Below, piece after piece: positions 12,013 through 24,872 of a stretch of DNA of 64,000 nucleotides. The notes beneath the pieces are model-generated. The model searched no databases. It saw nothing but the letters and a program-made list of their open reading frames with translations, and was not told where the DNA came from. Origin of the DNA: Dioscorea cayenensis subsp. rotundata. Its lineage: Eukaryota > Streptophyta > Magnoliopsida > Dioscoreales > Dioscoreaceae. Position 1 is the first letter of the stretch. Each line of letters begins with the position of its first letter. Location: contig NC_052482.1 in NCBI RefSeq assembly GCF_009730915.1, forward strand, positions 3,782,001 through 3,846,000. The letters run 5' to 3'. The position numbers and the translations under genes were made by a program.

Positions 12013-12099
12013 CTGAGCAAAGGAGTACATGAGGCAAGTGCTGAGTGACCTTGGAGTAGACCAACAGTGGATAACCATAGTCTCTTCACACTCTGCCAT
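12013..12099 (-). pseudogene. Orphan first exon, BCAT-like/sulfotransferase-like protein
   Basis: On the minus strand an ATG at 12099 opens a 29-codon exon starting MAECEETMVIHCW and containing STPRSLST followed by LMYSFAQ. It ends exactly at a GT (CAG|gtttg). The stretch closely resembles, from memory, the first exon of plant branched-chain-aminotransferase-like proteins (Arabidopsis At3g05190/At5g27410 type). Those carry an N-terminal P-loop sulfotransferase-like fold whose PRSxST loop would bind phosphate, followed by a PLP aminotransferase domain. The next exon is not found between here and the left edge, where only transposon-derived sequence lies. It is therefore either a truncated gene remnant or the first exon of a gene with a first intron over 12 kb. 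A short leader with CTCTACTTGTCTCCC precedes it. Confidence 0.5.
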
Positions 12100-12285
12100 T
12101 GCTGAAGATCCGGAAAGCTGGGAGACAAGTAGAGAAACTATGAAGCCGGTTTAGATCCAATTGTTTACTGTCCAGTTGCAAAGAATTGACTCTTAATTAA
12201 TTGAATTTATGATTGGTTTTTCAAAAGGAAAAATTTCTATTATGTGGTTTTGCTGATATCCAAAAAGGGATCTTGATTTGTTTTT

Positions 12286-12418
12286 GGTTTGCAGGGTACA
12301 TGATTTTTGTTGCTATTAAAAGAGAAAAATTTGTTAAGATGTCACCCTTCTTGGTTTGTAGGGTACATAATTTTTGTTGTTATTAAAAGAGAAAATTTTG
12401 TTAAGATGTCACCCTTCT
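12286..12418. repeat. 67-bp tandem duplication
   Basis: GGTTTGCAGGGTACATG...GTCACCCTTCTT at 12286-12352 is repeated at 12353-12418 with a few substitutions. It lies upstream of the orphan exon at 12.1 kb. Confidence 0.85.
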
Positions 12419-12419
12419 T

Positions 12420-13365
12420 TATTTAGTACAAGTAAAAGTAAAATTGTCATTTCATTTAAAAATTTTGTCAATAATATGAATAGATTTAAGTTTTTGGTTT
12501 TAAAGTTAATTTTATTTGGAGTAATATTTACGTGTTTTTGCTATAATTATTCACTAAAGATGCCATATTATTAGATTTTTTTAAACGAATTGGCAAATTT
12601 ACTTTTTATCACATAATGAAAAAAATTAACATTTTATAATAGTCTTTTGTTAATTAGAAAAAAATCACGTATGCTAAAAAAATTATGGAAACACAACCCC
12701 TCTATTTCAAATCTTGACAACCACAAGATTTTTTTGGAAAAAAAATTCACTTTTTTAACAAGTAAGATTTTAAAAGATATTATTATGATATAATTTTAGT
12801 TGATCAAGGAGTTTCTGCGACCATAAAATTTACAAATGATGTCAAAATTCCTCATTTTTAAAAAAAATTAAAAAAATAATTAATTAATACCAAAAGAAAT
12901 GATCATATTATTTATATATTTTTTAATATGTTTAAATTAATTAAACACATTGACAATAAATGAAGTTTCTATTGTCTTATAAAGTATATTCATTTTTTTT
13001 TTTTTAATTCGGTTAGAGACCACTACCTAGTTTTAATTATTGATCTATTATATGTTAATTCTCTTTTTTCTTCATTTTGCTTCTCTAACATGTTAACCAT
13101 CAAAATATTTTAGATTCTACTACCATTTCTCGGTAGGGGAATATAGAGATGTGCAAGGTAGATCTCATATTGTTGTGTATATTTCTACGTTTTAAGAGTA
13201 AAATTTATATTTAAAAAATAAAATTAATAAAGTTCATATTTTATAATAACACTAGGAATTTAAAGATAAAGAGAGGAGCATGAATTCAACCTCTGAGCAT
13301 AAATTTCATTCTTTTACCATAGCAGTATATTGAAATAATGAAGTTTTATAGCAAATTGGTTCAGA
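12420..13365. other. AT-rich intergenic DNA
   Basis: Low-complexity AT-rich sequence with long A and T runs. No exon, RNA gene or bounded repeat could be supported. Confidence 0.55.
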
Positions 13366-13375
13366 TATTTAACGC

Positions 13376-13862
13376 GGGTAGATTTTTCTAGTGAGTACCT
13401 AAGTTTGACTTTATTGAGCACTAACTTTCAATTTGTATCAAAATGAGCACCAAATTTTAATTTCATTTCTCCAGCTGGGTAATTGGGGATTTCTGTTGGA
13501 TTTTTTATGATGTGGACACCGAAAAGCTTGCGCGGATGCCCTAAGTCCACGTCACTGACTCACCAACTCAGCCACTTAACTAATGTGGCTTTTTTTGGTC
13601 CACATAGGGCGTACACGTCAGTTTCTCTCCCATCATCCTTTTCTTTTCCTCCCTCTCCAGAATACTATAGCCCTGGTGACGTTGACCCATGGTATCCATG
13701 CAATTTTTCCGGCGTCCATATCACCAAAAATCCACCGAAAATCCCCAATTACCCAGCTGGAAAAATGAAATTAAAACTTGATACTCATTTTGATACAAAT
13801 TGAAAATTAGTGCTCAAACTGATATAAGGTCAAACTTAAGTACTCACTAGAAAAATTTACCC
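13376..13862. mobile_element. Mutator-like MITE, copy 2
   Basis: The 487-bp element starts GGGTAGATTTTTCTAGTGAG and ends with the inverted counterpart CACTAGAAAAATTTACCC. Arms of about 100 bp share sequence with the element at 7598-7873. The flanks TATTTAACGC (13366-13375) and TATTTAACAT (13863-13872) agree at 8 of 10 positions. A second nested inverted pair (TGGGTAATTGGGGAT / ATCCCCAATTACCCA class) lies inside. The 106-codon ORF at 13483-13803 is fortuitous because it runs into the terminal repeat. Confidence 0.75.
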
Positions 13863-13872
13863 TATTTAACAT

Positions 13873-16600
13873 ATATATATATATATGTAATTATTATTTT
13901 GTTGAAGATTTTTTAGTCAAAGGTTCGCAGCCAAGTGACATTAGACCATTTTGGAAAGCATTGGCATAGGACATTCACTGTCCAAATTCAAAACCTACTG
14001 GCCTTAGTAATGGTAATGAATCCTTAATTGTGACGTGTTCAGTTATAGCTTACTCCCTTATATAAGGAGTCCTTGATTGTGTTGTGTTTATTTATAGCTT
14101 ACTCCTTTATAGCATCGGATGAGGACACTTAGCCGCATATTAATTTTTAGTTGTGCGTCTGGCCTGACTAACATGGATTTATCTTATTTGTAAAAAAAAT
14201 AATAATAATAATAATAATAAAACAATGAGATCGGAAGATGAAATTAGAGAGTGGATCTATTAATCCACATGTATATTTTTAAATTTTAGAATCTTTTTAT
14301 TAGTGGATTGTAATAAATTTGATATGATTGTATTAAATTATTAAAAAAAATAACATTTAAAAGCCATGTTTTGAAAATAGGTATAAGTCTTTTAATAGTC
14401 TATTTAATTTTTTTAAACTTATCTTTTTAGTTTCTTTACTTTAAATCATAACTTTTGAGTCTCTCTGTTAACTTAATTCAACCATGTTGTCAATTCTTCT
14501 AACTTAATTCAACCATGTCAATTCTTTTGAACCGTAAACCATAACTCTAAACTTATAAAATAAAAAATAAAAAAAGAGACTCGTATCACTCATTTAAAAT
14601 AGTAGATAAATTAAAAAATTATAATTTATAGTAGGAGGATTACACAATTTTAGAAAAATAGAGAAACTATTTAATAACTTCAAAATATTGCTGTGTTATT
14701 TTTGTTTCACACGAAATGAAAAACAAAACGAATGTGCTCGAGTCACACACAACATACACTAAGTTAAAAGTATATTAAAATTTTCAAATAATAAATGTGT
14801 TTGCATTAAAAATAATAATAATATCATGTATTACACTTGTCAGAATATAATAAGCTGAAACCAAGAATTATTTTAGTTCAGAACCAAAGTATTCCCTGCT
14901 TCCTATTAAAACTTAGCACGTGTCTCCAAATCACAATTAAAAATAATAATAATATCATATGACACGTGTTAGAATATAATAAGCTGGAACCAGAAAATAC
15001 CCTGATTCCATAACCAAACCACATAATTTCCTATTTTACAATTCAAACAAACCATTTTATTAATAAAAAGAAAACATCTTATATATTTTAAGATACTTAA
15101 TATTAGACCCAACATTTTTTTTAACCCATATAACTTAGCGCCATTATATTACCAAACATCGTTTGTATGTGTCTAAAGCATAAGAGTGTAAAAAGGATGT
15201 ATAGATAGAAGACTGAAAATTTGGATCAAGAGGAGAAGAGACCGTAGATGTTGAATAATTAAAAAGAGAGAGAGGGTTTCGGCTAATTGATTAAAATAAT
15301 ATTTTTTTTTAATTATTTTTCAAATTACGCATTTTCATAATTATTTACAGAAATGCACATTTTACATTTTTTTATTATTATTATTTTAAATAAATGATCC
15401 CCTGTATTTTTTAATATTTAAATTTTATTTTTAAAAAAACAAAGGACCCATTATTTTTTTAATATTAAGTTTTTTTAAAAAAAAAACCACAATAATTTTT
15501 TAAATTAAAAAAATTTTACATCCAAACCTTTATAATTTTCATTAATTTTTTTTATAATTTATTTTTTTCTCACTTCTACTCTGTTATTTCTACTCTCACT
15601 AATGTAACCAACTGTTAATAATTTAAATAAATAATTTTAATATTTTTTTCATAATAAGAGGTTGTTAGATGAATTATTAGTGACATGTGACACTTACCCC
15701 ATTCATGAGAGCCATTGGATGAAATTGATCTTAACCATCCATTTGTTAAATGAAAGCCTATATAAACGCTCCATGTTCCTTTTCTAATACTTGTATCGCA
15801 TATATATTTTAACTATTTGGTCACTAAACTATTTGGACAAGTATTAGAAAAGAAACTAGAGGATTTATATACTTAAGGGCATGTTCACAAATAGCTAAGT
15901 GACTATTTACATAATTTACCCAATATATATATATATATGACTTTGAAACCATGAAATCATGGCTCTTATTAACTTATACCACTAAGCGATTATGTCTATC
16001 AAAATAGGCTTTTATTAACCTATACCTCGTAGGCAATTATATCTATCAAATTGGGTCCGTGACCATCGATATTTCCCAAAAATTATTTTATAAACATAAT
16101 TTCATAAACTTAAAAATAGATTAAGAAAAACACTAGGTAAGGAGAACCATAAAGAAGCAATTTTTTTTCAGCCTTTCTGGTAATTACTCCTAAATATAAT
16201 CATGTGCGGCTGCAGAAAAAAAACCTTACAGTATCCCATACAGCAAGATTTAAAAAGTTTATGTTTAAAATAAATGTTACAACTATAAAAGGAACTTTTA
16301 AAAAAAAAAAATGTAAAATATACTAGAATTGAATTTCTGGAAGAAAAAAAAAACTCAGAATTACAAATTTGACTGTCTCTTGCAAAAGTTATACCCTAAT
16401 AAAGATAATGAACAAGTCATCTATAATAATCCACATTGATATTATCCTTCATGGAATTTCCTCAGTCAAACTCCATCAAAAGATTTGAAACTTGCATAAA
16501 TACTTTTCACTAATTGGCTTTAACATAATCAAAAGTATGATTGATTGGTCTTTTGTTTCAGAAAGACTAATCAATTACTTTATAAAATTTTAGAACTAAA
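13873..16600. other. Intergenic DNA downstream of AsnRS
   Basis: AT-rich sequence without a supported gene. Visible structure: an (AAT)n run at 14196-14220; a direct repeat of about 70 bp (14801-14880 and 14939-15010, sharing AATATCAT and AGAATATAATAAGCTG); a small inverted pair TTTCTAATACTTGT / ACAAGTATTAGAAA (about 15781-15856); and short repeated phrases with TATCTATCAAA near 15990-16050. Confidence 0.55.
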
Positions 16601-16631
16601 GATTGAATAGAAGCATGAAAATTTGTAGAAT

Positions 16632-19600
16632 TTAAAGATCTGCTCTTCCAGGGTACCTAGGGAAAGGAATGACATCTCGGATGTTGTCGATACCGGTGGC
16701 AAACAAGATCATCCTTTCAAAGCCCAAACCAAATCCACAGTGTTTGACAGTCCCGAATTTGCGAAGCTCTAGATACCAATGATATGGCTCAAGAGGTAGC
16801 CCTGCACTGGTTATTCTGTACAAAAAAAATCCCGATGTCATGTAAATTGGTGCTGATGCAAATATCATGGTGTGTTTGGATGACATGCACAAAGGAGGTT
16901 ATGAAAATTAGAAACTGCATGCACTTCCATAGAGTATAAGTGAAGAGGCAATGTTAATGGGAGACCACAAGCACTAAAATAATACTCCTGATATTTATGG
17001 CCAAAAAAAGAACACACTTGTCACATAGCATGAGTACCCTCAGCTACTTGGGATTCAGGGCAGCTAACAACTAATGTCAGAAAACACTAGAATAAGATTC
17101 TCGGAGGATTTGTACAAAGGTGACCGAGAGAAAGCATGGAATGTCATGGTTAGGTACAAATCTTCAAAAGTTGGGCTTGCTTGTGCATGCAATATAATGT
17201 AGGCAATTAAAAGGGGGCAGAGAAACTAAAGAAAAGGAAATAAAGATGCGTTTGATTGAAAACAAAATTAGAAATCAAGAAAATGTAGAAGTAAAATGAT
17301 ATCAAATGAAAATGACATATATAATACAGAGGTCTGGCATAAAGAGTAGATGACCATTCATCAAACTTGTTATAATAGGCATACAGCATATTGCAGAAGA
17401 ATTTCTAATTCAGCAATGTGCATAAAAGGTAATTTTTAAGCAATACATGAAAAAATACCACAATACTGACTGTCTACTTTAAATAACATTTAGTGGGTGA
17501 GATTAGATAGGCACATTAGCTTGTCCTTCATGAAATTTTTTTAATAGGCGGCGTTACAAACACGTAATTAGTAGATAAAAAAATGTTCATATAGCAAAAA
17601 AATGGACCGTCTACAGTATTAAACTGTTACTCACAGTATCAAACTTAAAATTGGCAATAACTGAATAATTAAACAAAATATTTGTACCTATCCACAAGAG
17701 CATCATACCGCTCTTCCCTCTGGCTTCCTCCAATCAGCTCACCAACCTAGGAAAAGTAAAAGAAAATAACAATATCTCAGATTAAAAATGCAGGGACATA
17801 TTTATAAAACTAAATTTCCTACAGAAACTTACAAACACACAATGCATTACAGATGTAAGCTACCTAGATCTCACAAGACAAGCAAGTATGAAGGGACTGT
17901 GAGTTTCATGAATAACTGTAAAAAGATAGTAACAAACCTTGGGCACAAGCACATCCATAGCTGCAACAGTCTTCTTGTCATCATTAAGCCTCATGTAAAA
18001 TGCTTTTATCTCTTTAGGGTAATTATACACAATGACAGGCCTTTTGAATATCACCTCCGTCAAGTATCTGCATCAAATCAAGCAGCTTGTTTAATATTTA
18101 ACCATGGAAGAAGAATGAATGTCTTGAGCTCCTTTTACAACATATACATCAAATATATGCCTACCTCTCATGCTCAGATGCTAAATCCACTCCCCATTCA
18201 ACCTTATTCTCAAACTTCTTGTCAGTGACAGAGCATAAAAGTTCAACAGCTTCAGTATAGGAAATACGTTTAAATGGTTCCGAGGCTACAAGTTTCAGAC
18301 GGTCAATGGCAGATTTGTCATAATTCTTCACCATGAATTCCATATCCTCAATGCAGTGGTCAAGTAACCATCTGCACAGGAATTTGACATACTCTTCCGC
18401 ATAGTACATGTCATCCTGCATCAAATATATAAATCTAAAACTCTTAATCAAATTCCCAAAAAATACAATTGACATACTCCCACTCTGTTTGAGATTCTCA
18501 AGCCAACTTTACTTAAATAATATAAATCTTCAAACAAACTATCTAGGTTACGAGAAAGGACTCCAAAAATTCCTAGTGTACGGAATAAATCTCATCAAGA
18601 AATGTGAGTGTAATTTAAAATATACATAGAAAATGTCAAATCTTCATTAGGTACCTCAAGATCAGCAAACGCTATCTCTGGCTCTATCATCCAGAATTCT
18701 GCTAAATGTCTTGATGTATGTGAATGTTCAGCTCGAAAAGTAGGCCCGAATGTATAGACGTTACCCACAGCACAAGCATGAGTCTCCACTTGAAGTTGGC
18801 CAGATACAGTAAGGAATGCTTGTCGTCCAAAAAAATCACGTGAGTAATCAATCTTCCCATCCTTTTGAGGGATCCCAGGTTTTAAGTTAAACCTCTCTTC
18901 TAATTTGGCTAGACTTTCTTTTGCCTTGTTCAATTTGAGCACAGACGCACTGATCTCCTCCTTGCTCGCTTTCAAGGATTTCAAATGTGCAACATCCTCC
19001 CCATTTTTCTTGACAACCAGCCTAGCATCCTCAATTTCAGATTCCGACGGTGGAGGGTTGGCCTTCAAGTCCTTCTCCAACTTTTCAGCATCACTAAATA
19101 GTGTGGTTACTTGGAACATTTCACCAGCACCCTCACAATCACTGGTGGTAATTATTGGAGTATGCACATAGCGGAATCCATTTTCCCTAAAAAATGTATG
19201 TGTGGCATAGGCAAGTTCATCTCTGATGCGGGCAATTGCAGATATCTGGAAAGAAAACATAATCAGAGATTCTTCACAAGTTGATGCAATAAAGAAGATA
19301 ACGTCTAAACAGAAACATAAAAAATCAAGCAATTGAGAGATGTTACAAAACCTAGAAAGATTTATATGGGAAGCAGAAGTAAATTTGCGGCAGAAAGTGT
19401 TTCAGAAAATCACTGGAGCACAAGATAAATAGGACAGTTCATATTTCTGGCTTTCAAAAAATATCTTTTTTCCAGAAAAGGCAACGGCCAATGATCATAT
19501 TCATACATCTAATATTGATGAAAGGCTAAATAGAAGCCTCCAATGTTAATAGATTTTTCTTCCTGGACAACGCCGTAAATGTCAGTACAACAAAGTGATG

Positions 19601-20531
19601 GATGGACAGATAAAAAGGTCCTCCTGCAAGGTTAATGGCTATAGAGGATATTAGTAAAAGATATTAACTAATGAACTTTAAGCCTTTTGGGTCAAGCTAA
19701 TAATCAAAGCCATCTCAACCCATAAGCTAGTCTTCTTCGCTCGAACAAAATGCTTGATCTCATGAACCAATGCACTTATTCCCCGCCCAAAAAAGATAAA
19801 TTCTTGTTACAGATTCTAAATTCATCAAATTAGCTATTAACATTATCAACTCATGATCCATGATATAATAGCAAATTGCATATCGCTTCCCAATCATTAT
19901 TTGTATGAATCATTAGTGTTTCAATTCAAGGCAAAATAAATCCTAAATTATCAAAATCCACAAATCATTATGCACACCAGTCAAGACTTGATTTTTACCA
20001 AATTACAAACTAATCCAGAACCGAAAAAAAAACATAAACAAAAACATATACCGTGTTGGTACGTGGTCGGAGGTGGACGATATCCCGGAGAAACTCAAGC
20101 GTAAGCCGGGTCTTTGGAATGGGATAGCTTGACGGATCAGCAGGCCCAACCTCCAGAACACGGTCAGCATGAAGCTCAACACGCTGTTTAACTCCCTCCG
20201 GTGGCTTCTTGAGCTCGCCCTCAACAAGCACCGACGTGCCAGTATGCACAAGCTGGGCAAGAGGAAACACGGAGGCGTTAACAATAACCTGAAGGTTCGA
20301 AAGGCAAGATCCATCATTGAGTTCCAAGAACGCGAAGGCGCCCTTCCCTTGCTCCCTCCCCGTCTTCACCCAGCCTCCGACCCGGATCCTCTTGCCAATC
20401 AGCTCGTCCGGCACTGCTCCGCGACCAACGATGGAGGCGATGTACTCGCGTCGCCGGCGCTCAGGTGAGGGAGTGAGGGAGGCGGATGCCATTTCCGCGG
20501 TGGGAGGAGCCGCGGCATCGTCGCCGGCCAT
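16632..20531 (-). CDS. SYNC1: Asparagine--tRNA ligase, cytosolic (AsnRS)
   Basis: Class II aminoacyl-tRNA synthetase that charges tRNA-Asn in the cytosol. Six exons: 20531-20052, 19245-18655, 18415-18165, 18067-17938, 17746-17688 and 16815-16632. All junctions are GT-AG and phases agree. They give 1695 nt, 564 residues (the Arabidopsis enzyme is about 570). An N-terminal OB-fold (about 45-140, [19 protein letters not shown]) is followed by the catalytic core. A Lys/Glu-rich helical WHEP-TRS-like insert lies at about 229-280. Motif 2 is seen as [16 protein letters not shown] (330-345), and motif 3 as GFGLGFERM (531-539). The chosen ATG at 20531 matches the start of known plant proteins; an upstream in-frame ATG at 20735 lies before the TATA box and is rejected. 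Exon 1 is GC-rich, unlike its surroundings. No damage seen. Confidence 0.95.
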
Positions 20532-20613
20532 GAGATCCAACGCAAGGAATCCAAAGGGCAGAGGGGATTCGGCGCTAGGGTTTTGAATGGTTAGTGTCTC
20601 TTCTCTCTCCCTT

Positions 20614-20631
20614 TGTATATATATATATTGG
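20614..20631 (-). promoter_or_regulatory. TATA box of the AsnRS gene
   Basis: On the minus strand CCAATATATATATATAC lies about 85-100 bases before the start codon at 20531, followed by a CT-rich leader (GGGAGAGAGAAGAGACAC on this strand). Position and sequence fit a core promoter. Confidence 0.45.
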
Positions 20632-20739
20632 AAATTGGAATGAGTTTGAGTCTGAGGTGAAAGTGGAATGAATTGGATACCGGAAATTTTTTTTTTCTTG
20701 GACAACCCTGCAAAAATCAGAAATTCGTTATACATTCTG

Positions 20740-23700
20740 TTAATTTATAACTTGGGAATGAAATGCAGTATAGTGTTTTTTGTCTATTGGTACCCGGTTT
20801 TTTATGTAGAGTGTTTATTTTAAAGAAGACTTGAGATGGAATAAGATGAGGGTGCAAGTATGTTGAGATATTAATGTCACGTCTATGCATCTTTATTTTT
20901 CTTTTAAATGGTGGTGCTTATCGTTTATTTGTCAAAAAACAATAATCGGTTTATATTTTATTAAAATCCATAGATTGATTTTTTTTTAAATCTTTATAGA
21001 CCAGTTATTCGGTTAATGAAAGCTATGTAAGTACAAAACTAACTGCTTTTTTAAGCAACTAAAGCCTCTACCATTATGACTGACTTCTATTGCTCATTCA
21101 TATTGTTGTAAATAAAACCAATGTGTTTGTTTAAAACTTGGAAGACTCAGCTTATTGAGGGGTTTGCTCGGCTTGTTTATTAAAGTAAATAAGTGATTTT
21201 TGAACTTAATTTCTAAGCTCGTAGAGTAAAAGAACTAAGTTTGAACACCACCAAACACGATTTTTATAATACATTTATAATATCATTAAAAGCTTGTTTA
21301 TAAGAATCTTTTAGAGACTTTTTTATAGTATTATTAACAAATTTATTTATAAGAATTATCTATAAAAATTATTAGTAGAATTATTTATATTATCATCAAC
21401 AAGTTTATTTATATAAAGCATTTATAAAATTGTTTATAATAACATTAACATAGTCATTTATAGGATCATTAATAATAATGTGTTATAAAAATATTACACA
21501 TCCTTCTAATATAAGTTTATGCAAAATATAACATTAATTTATAATATTATTATAAAAAAGTTTAATATTATTTTAAAAACAATATATTTTTAATAACAAT
21601 GATAATGCATTATTTATGAAAAAATTGCTGACTTTTATTTAACTAATAAACCAAGCCTAAACTATAGAATTTTATAATGCTCGAAGTAGGCTCGAGCTCG
21701 GTTAGGGCTCAATTAATATAGTGGTGAGGCAAGCTTGAATATGCCAAGCTGGCTCGTTTACAGCCCTAATAATTCATAAATTGATTTATTAAATCTTTTA
21801 AAATTAAAATTTTATTTTTCTAAATAATAAATGTTCCTTAATATTAATTTTTCTAAAAACAAACAAATAGATTTTATAAAATGTAATAAGATGTTTGGTT
21901 GATAATAATGCTTTTGGCCTAACCACACATGGGATAACTAATATTTAATTATTTTATAAAACTATGATTATTGAAATAAATATATTTTAAAAAATAAAAT
22001 TTTAATCTCAAAATACTTAAATTAAATATATATTCATAATTTTTTATAAAATAGACAAATCACTCACTCAACTAAAATTATTAGAGAGAGTTGATATCTC
22101 AATTTTTTTTTTTATTAAAAAAATTTATTATTTTTTTAAAATAAATATAATATTTTTTTATTAATAAAATATAAACAAATCACATATCATAAATATGCAA
22201 ATGCTATTAATAAACTAAAAAATCCCAAATGGAAGTGATATTTTAATTAATATTTTGAAATAAATGCATTGATTAAAAAGTTATATTGGATTGGGACCCA
22301 CACGATGACTTGGTTGAATTGACTAAGAAAGTTTTGGGTTCATTGGCATCGTCTAAGAAACACTGTAAAAGAAATTACTATCGTACCTTTTGTAATAAAA
22401 AAATGATTTTTATATAAAAAATATTTAAATGATTTTAATTTTTTAATGTATTTCAAATGTGATTATTTATTTTCATGATATAATTAAATAGTTTAATTGT
22501 TAATTCTTTTTTACAATATTCTAATTTTTTATTTTTTAAATTAACCAATTAAAGTAAACTTTTTTAATTAAATATTTTAAGTTGATTAAATAGATTAATT
22601 ATTTTTTTAATTCAAGCAAAATTCAAAATCAAATGAAAAAACAAAAACAAATCAGTTGTTGCAACCCAAAAAATCAAGCTATTGGAGATTTGCAATTTGA
22701 GGAGATGGAAGAAGTCGGAAATGGGAGAGAGAGAGAGAGAGATTGCTATGTGAGAAAGAAGCTATAAGATTTGGGGAGAAAACCTTTGATAATATGGGCA
22801 AAATTGTAATTTTCTCCTTATAGAATAAGTATTCCATCTAATATTGGGCGGAATGGTTATTCCCACTCGGGATGGATCCATAATCTTTTACAAATAGGGA
22901 TAGATAAAGATGTCAGGCAACAAACAGAGTGATATTTTTATGTGAGTAATGAACCTCTTTTTAAGGGGATTAATTGAAGCCATTTAAAAAGACGAAAACG
23001 GGTCCTAATAGTAATACTCTCAAGTACGCTTCATCAAAACCTATGCTATTATAATTCATAATAGTGAAGCAATTTTAAGATCTAATCGTTGTAGTTAAAT
23101 TACCATAGTTATACTACGAGCCAAGTTTGAATTCTACAATTTTTTTAATGAGACGAGTCTCAACTTAATACATAAAACTTGAAGTAGGCTTAATTTGAGA
23201 TCATTCTTGATTAAAATAGTATTAATCCCAATTTGAACACAACAAAGTTCTGTAAAATTATAACCTTACTTAGAAGACTTATCTAAGCATTGGATTTTTG
23301 GTTCATTAACAAATGGTGATATTAGAGACTTTGCTAGGTTGAATAAATTTCTATAGTTAAAAGATTTTTTTCCTTAAAAACTGAAAATTTTTCATATACA
23401 TATATATATATATATCTTTGTGGTTGACCCTCAGAATGGAAGGCTTGCAAGAAAATAAACCTATATTGGCATTTTTTTATATACAATAATTCAACTTAAA
23501 ATTACTTAATTAAGCGAGACATATCTCTACTATAACTAACCCAACATTATACATATTTAAGGTTTCTTTTATTTTTAAAGTTTGAGTCATATCAATTCAT
23601 AAAAAAAAAATGAATAAATATTTTCCCATATATTTGTCTTTTTTTTTTTTTAACAAAAGCAACAAGTACCATTAAAGAGAGAGATAAGTAAGAAATGCAC

Positions 23701-23850
23701 CAAGTTAGAATTGCTTAATAATCCTCTACGGATTCACTATGTGGGTTAAGTTAACATGCATGGTAATGAAAGTCTATCACGTGTGCAAAAATGATATATA
23801 AGGAATCATAACTCCACAATAATAAATCCACTCTGCCACAAGAGACCTAT
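20740..23850. other. AT-rich intergenic DNA between AsnRS and TLP18.3
   Basis: No gene is supported. 21140-21775 looks like a decayed relative of the hAT-like element at 57.4 kb: it contains GGCTCGAGCTCGG and ends GCTCGTTTACAGCCCTA. A (GA)n run lies at about 22727-22742, and (TA)n at about 23397-23414. The remainder is low-complexity AT-rich sequence. Confidence 0.5.
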
Positions 23851-24340
23851 ACTAAGACTTGTTACCAGTGAGGAAGCACAAAACTAGTATGGCAATTCGT
23901 CGAACACATGGTGTGCAATATCACAATACCTAACAATCACACAATGAATGGGCAATACAAGGATAACATACAACCAATCTCACAAGAATAAAATAAGAAA
24001 CACCAATTTAAAGTGGTTCGGCTAAGAACAAGCCTACATCTACGGGAGAACAATGCTTCACTATATCATGAGGAATAACAAGAGTACAAGAGTACAAGAA
24101 ACAAGCACAAAGCCACAAGAGGGTTACCAAGCTCTAAGAACTAGCATTACTTCAAAAACAAAGGTCTTACTTGCTTTAATGAGATCAAACAAGAACAAGA
24201 GCTCTCTTTACACCTTCACTCTTTCCACTATCAAATACAAAAGAACTCACCCTCTCTAACTTTCTCTCTTTTCTCTCATTACACAACACCCAACAAATAT
24301 AACCCTATATAAATAACAGAGCAATCTAGACCGTTGGATT
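23850..24340 (-). mobile_element. LTR-like fragment, probably Copia, inverted
   Basis: The segment with CACCAATTTAAAGTGGTTCGGC...CCTACATCTACGGGAG (about 24001-24047) resembles the antisense of plant Copia LTR leaders, followed by CAAGAG-rich sequence. No integrase or reverse transcriptase is present, and the ends are not defined. Confidence 0.35.
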
Positions 24341-24872
24341 AAAAAGATCAAGATTTGGCTTCATCGCAAAGATATCAAACCAATATTTAACAGAACTCAA
24401 TGAATAAACAATGTTTTAAAGTACAGAAATCTAGTGAACGATACATAAACAGTACCACTTCAGTAAATATTGGCGTCGTATATTTAAAAGCATATCTGGG
24501 AAAATAAAAATTTCAAATTATTTAAGTAAGGGGGCATAAAATACTTTTTCATGAAAATAATTTAAAAATACAATGCAATAACCTGCGGTGCGTAGGAATC
24601 TCCCATGATTTCAAAAGTGACCATCATGAACTAAACACACTTCACAATAATCACAGCAAAGTTTGTAATCCATACTCAAGAACCTCCATCAAAATAATAC
24701 CCTCAATTTTGTACATGCAATGAATGCTTAACATCACAACAACGTGGAATTAAAACTCATTTGTACACATCTCAATACTTCAGTAAAAACTAGAATCCCT
24801 TACAAAGAGGTCCTAATTTCTGGACCAATTTCCTCTCTGCACAAGAAAATGCATGACATGTGCAAAGAACAT

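Noticed and set aside
13483..13803. 106-codon ORF
   Set aside because: It is wholly inside a MITE and runs into its terminal inverted repeat.
13905..14170. Possible SINE (AAAGGTTCGCAGCCAAGTGAC)
   Set aside because: There is only a weak B-box-like word; no A-box at the right spacing and no target duplication.
20529..20735. Upstream in-frame ATG of AsnRS at 20735
   Set aside because: It lies upstream of the TATA box, and its extension is not part of known AsnRS proteins.
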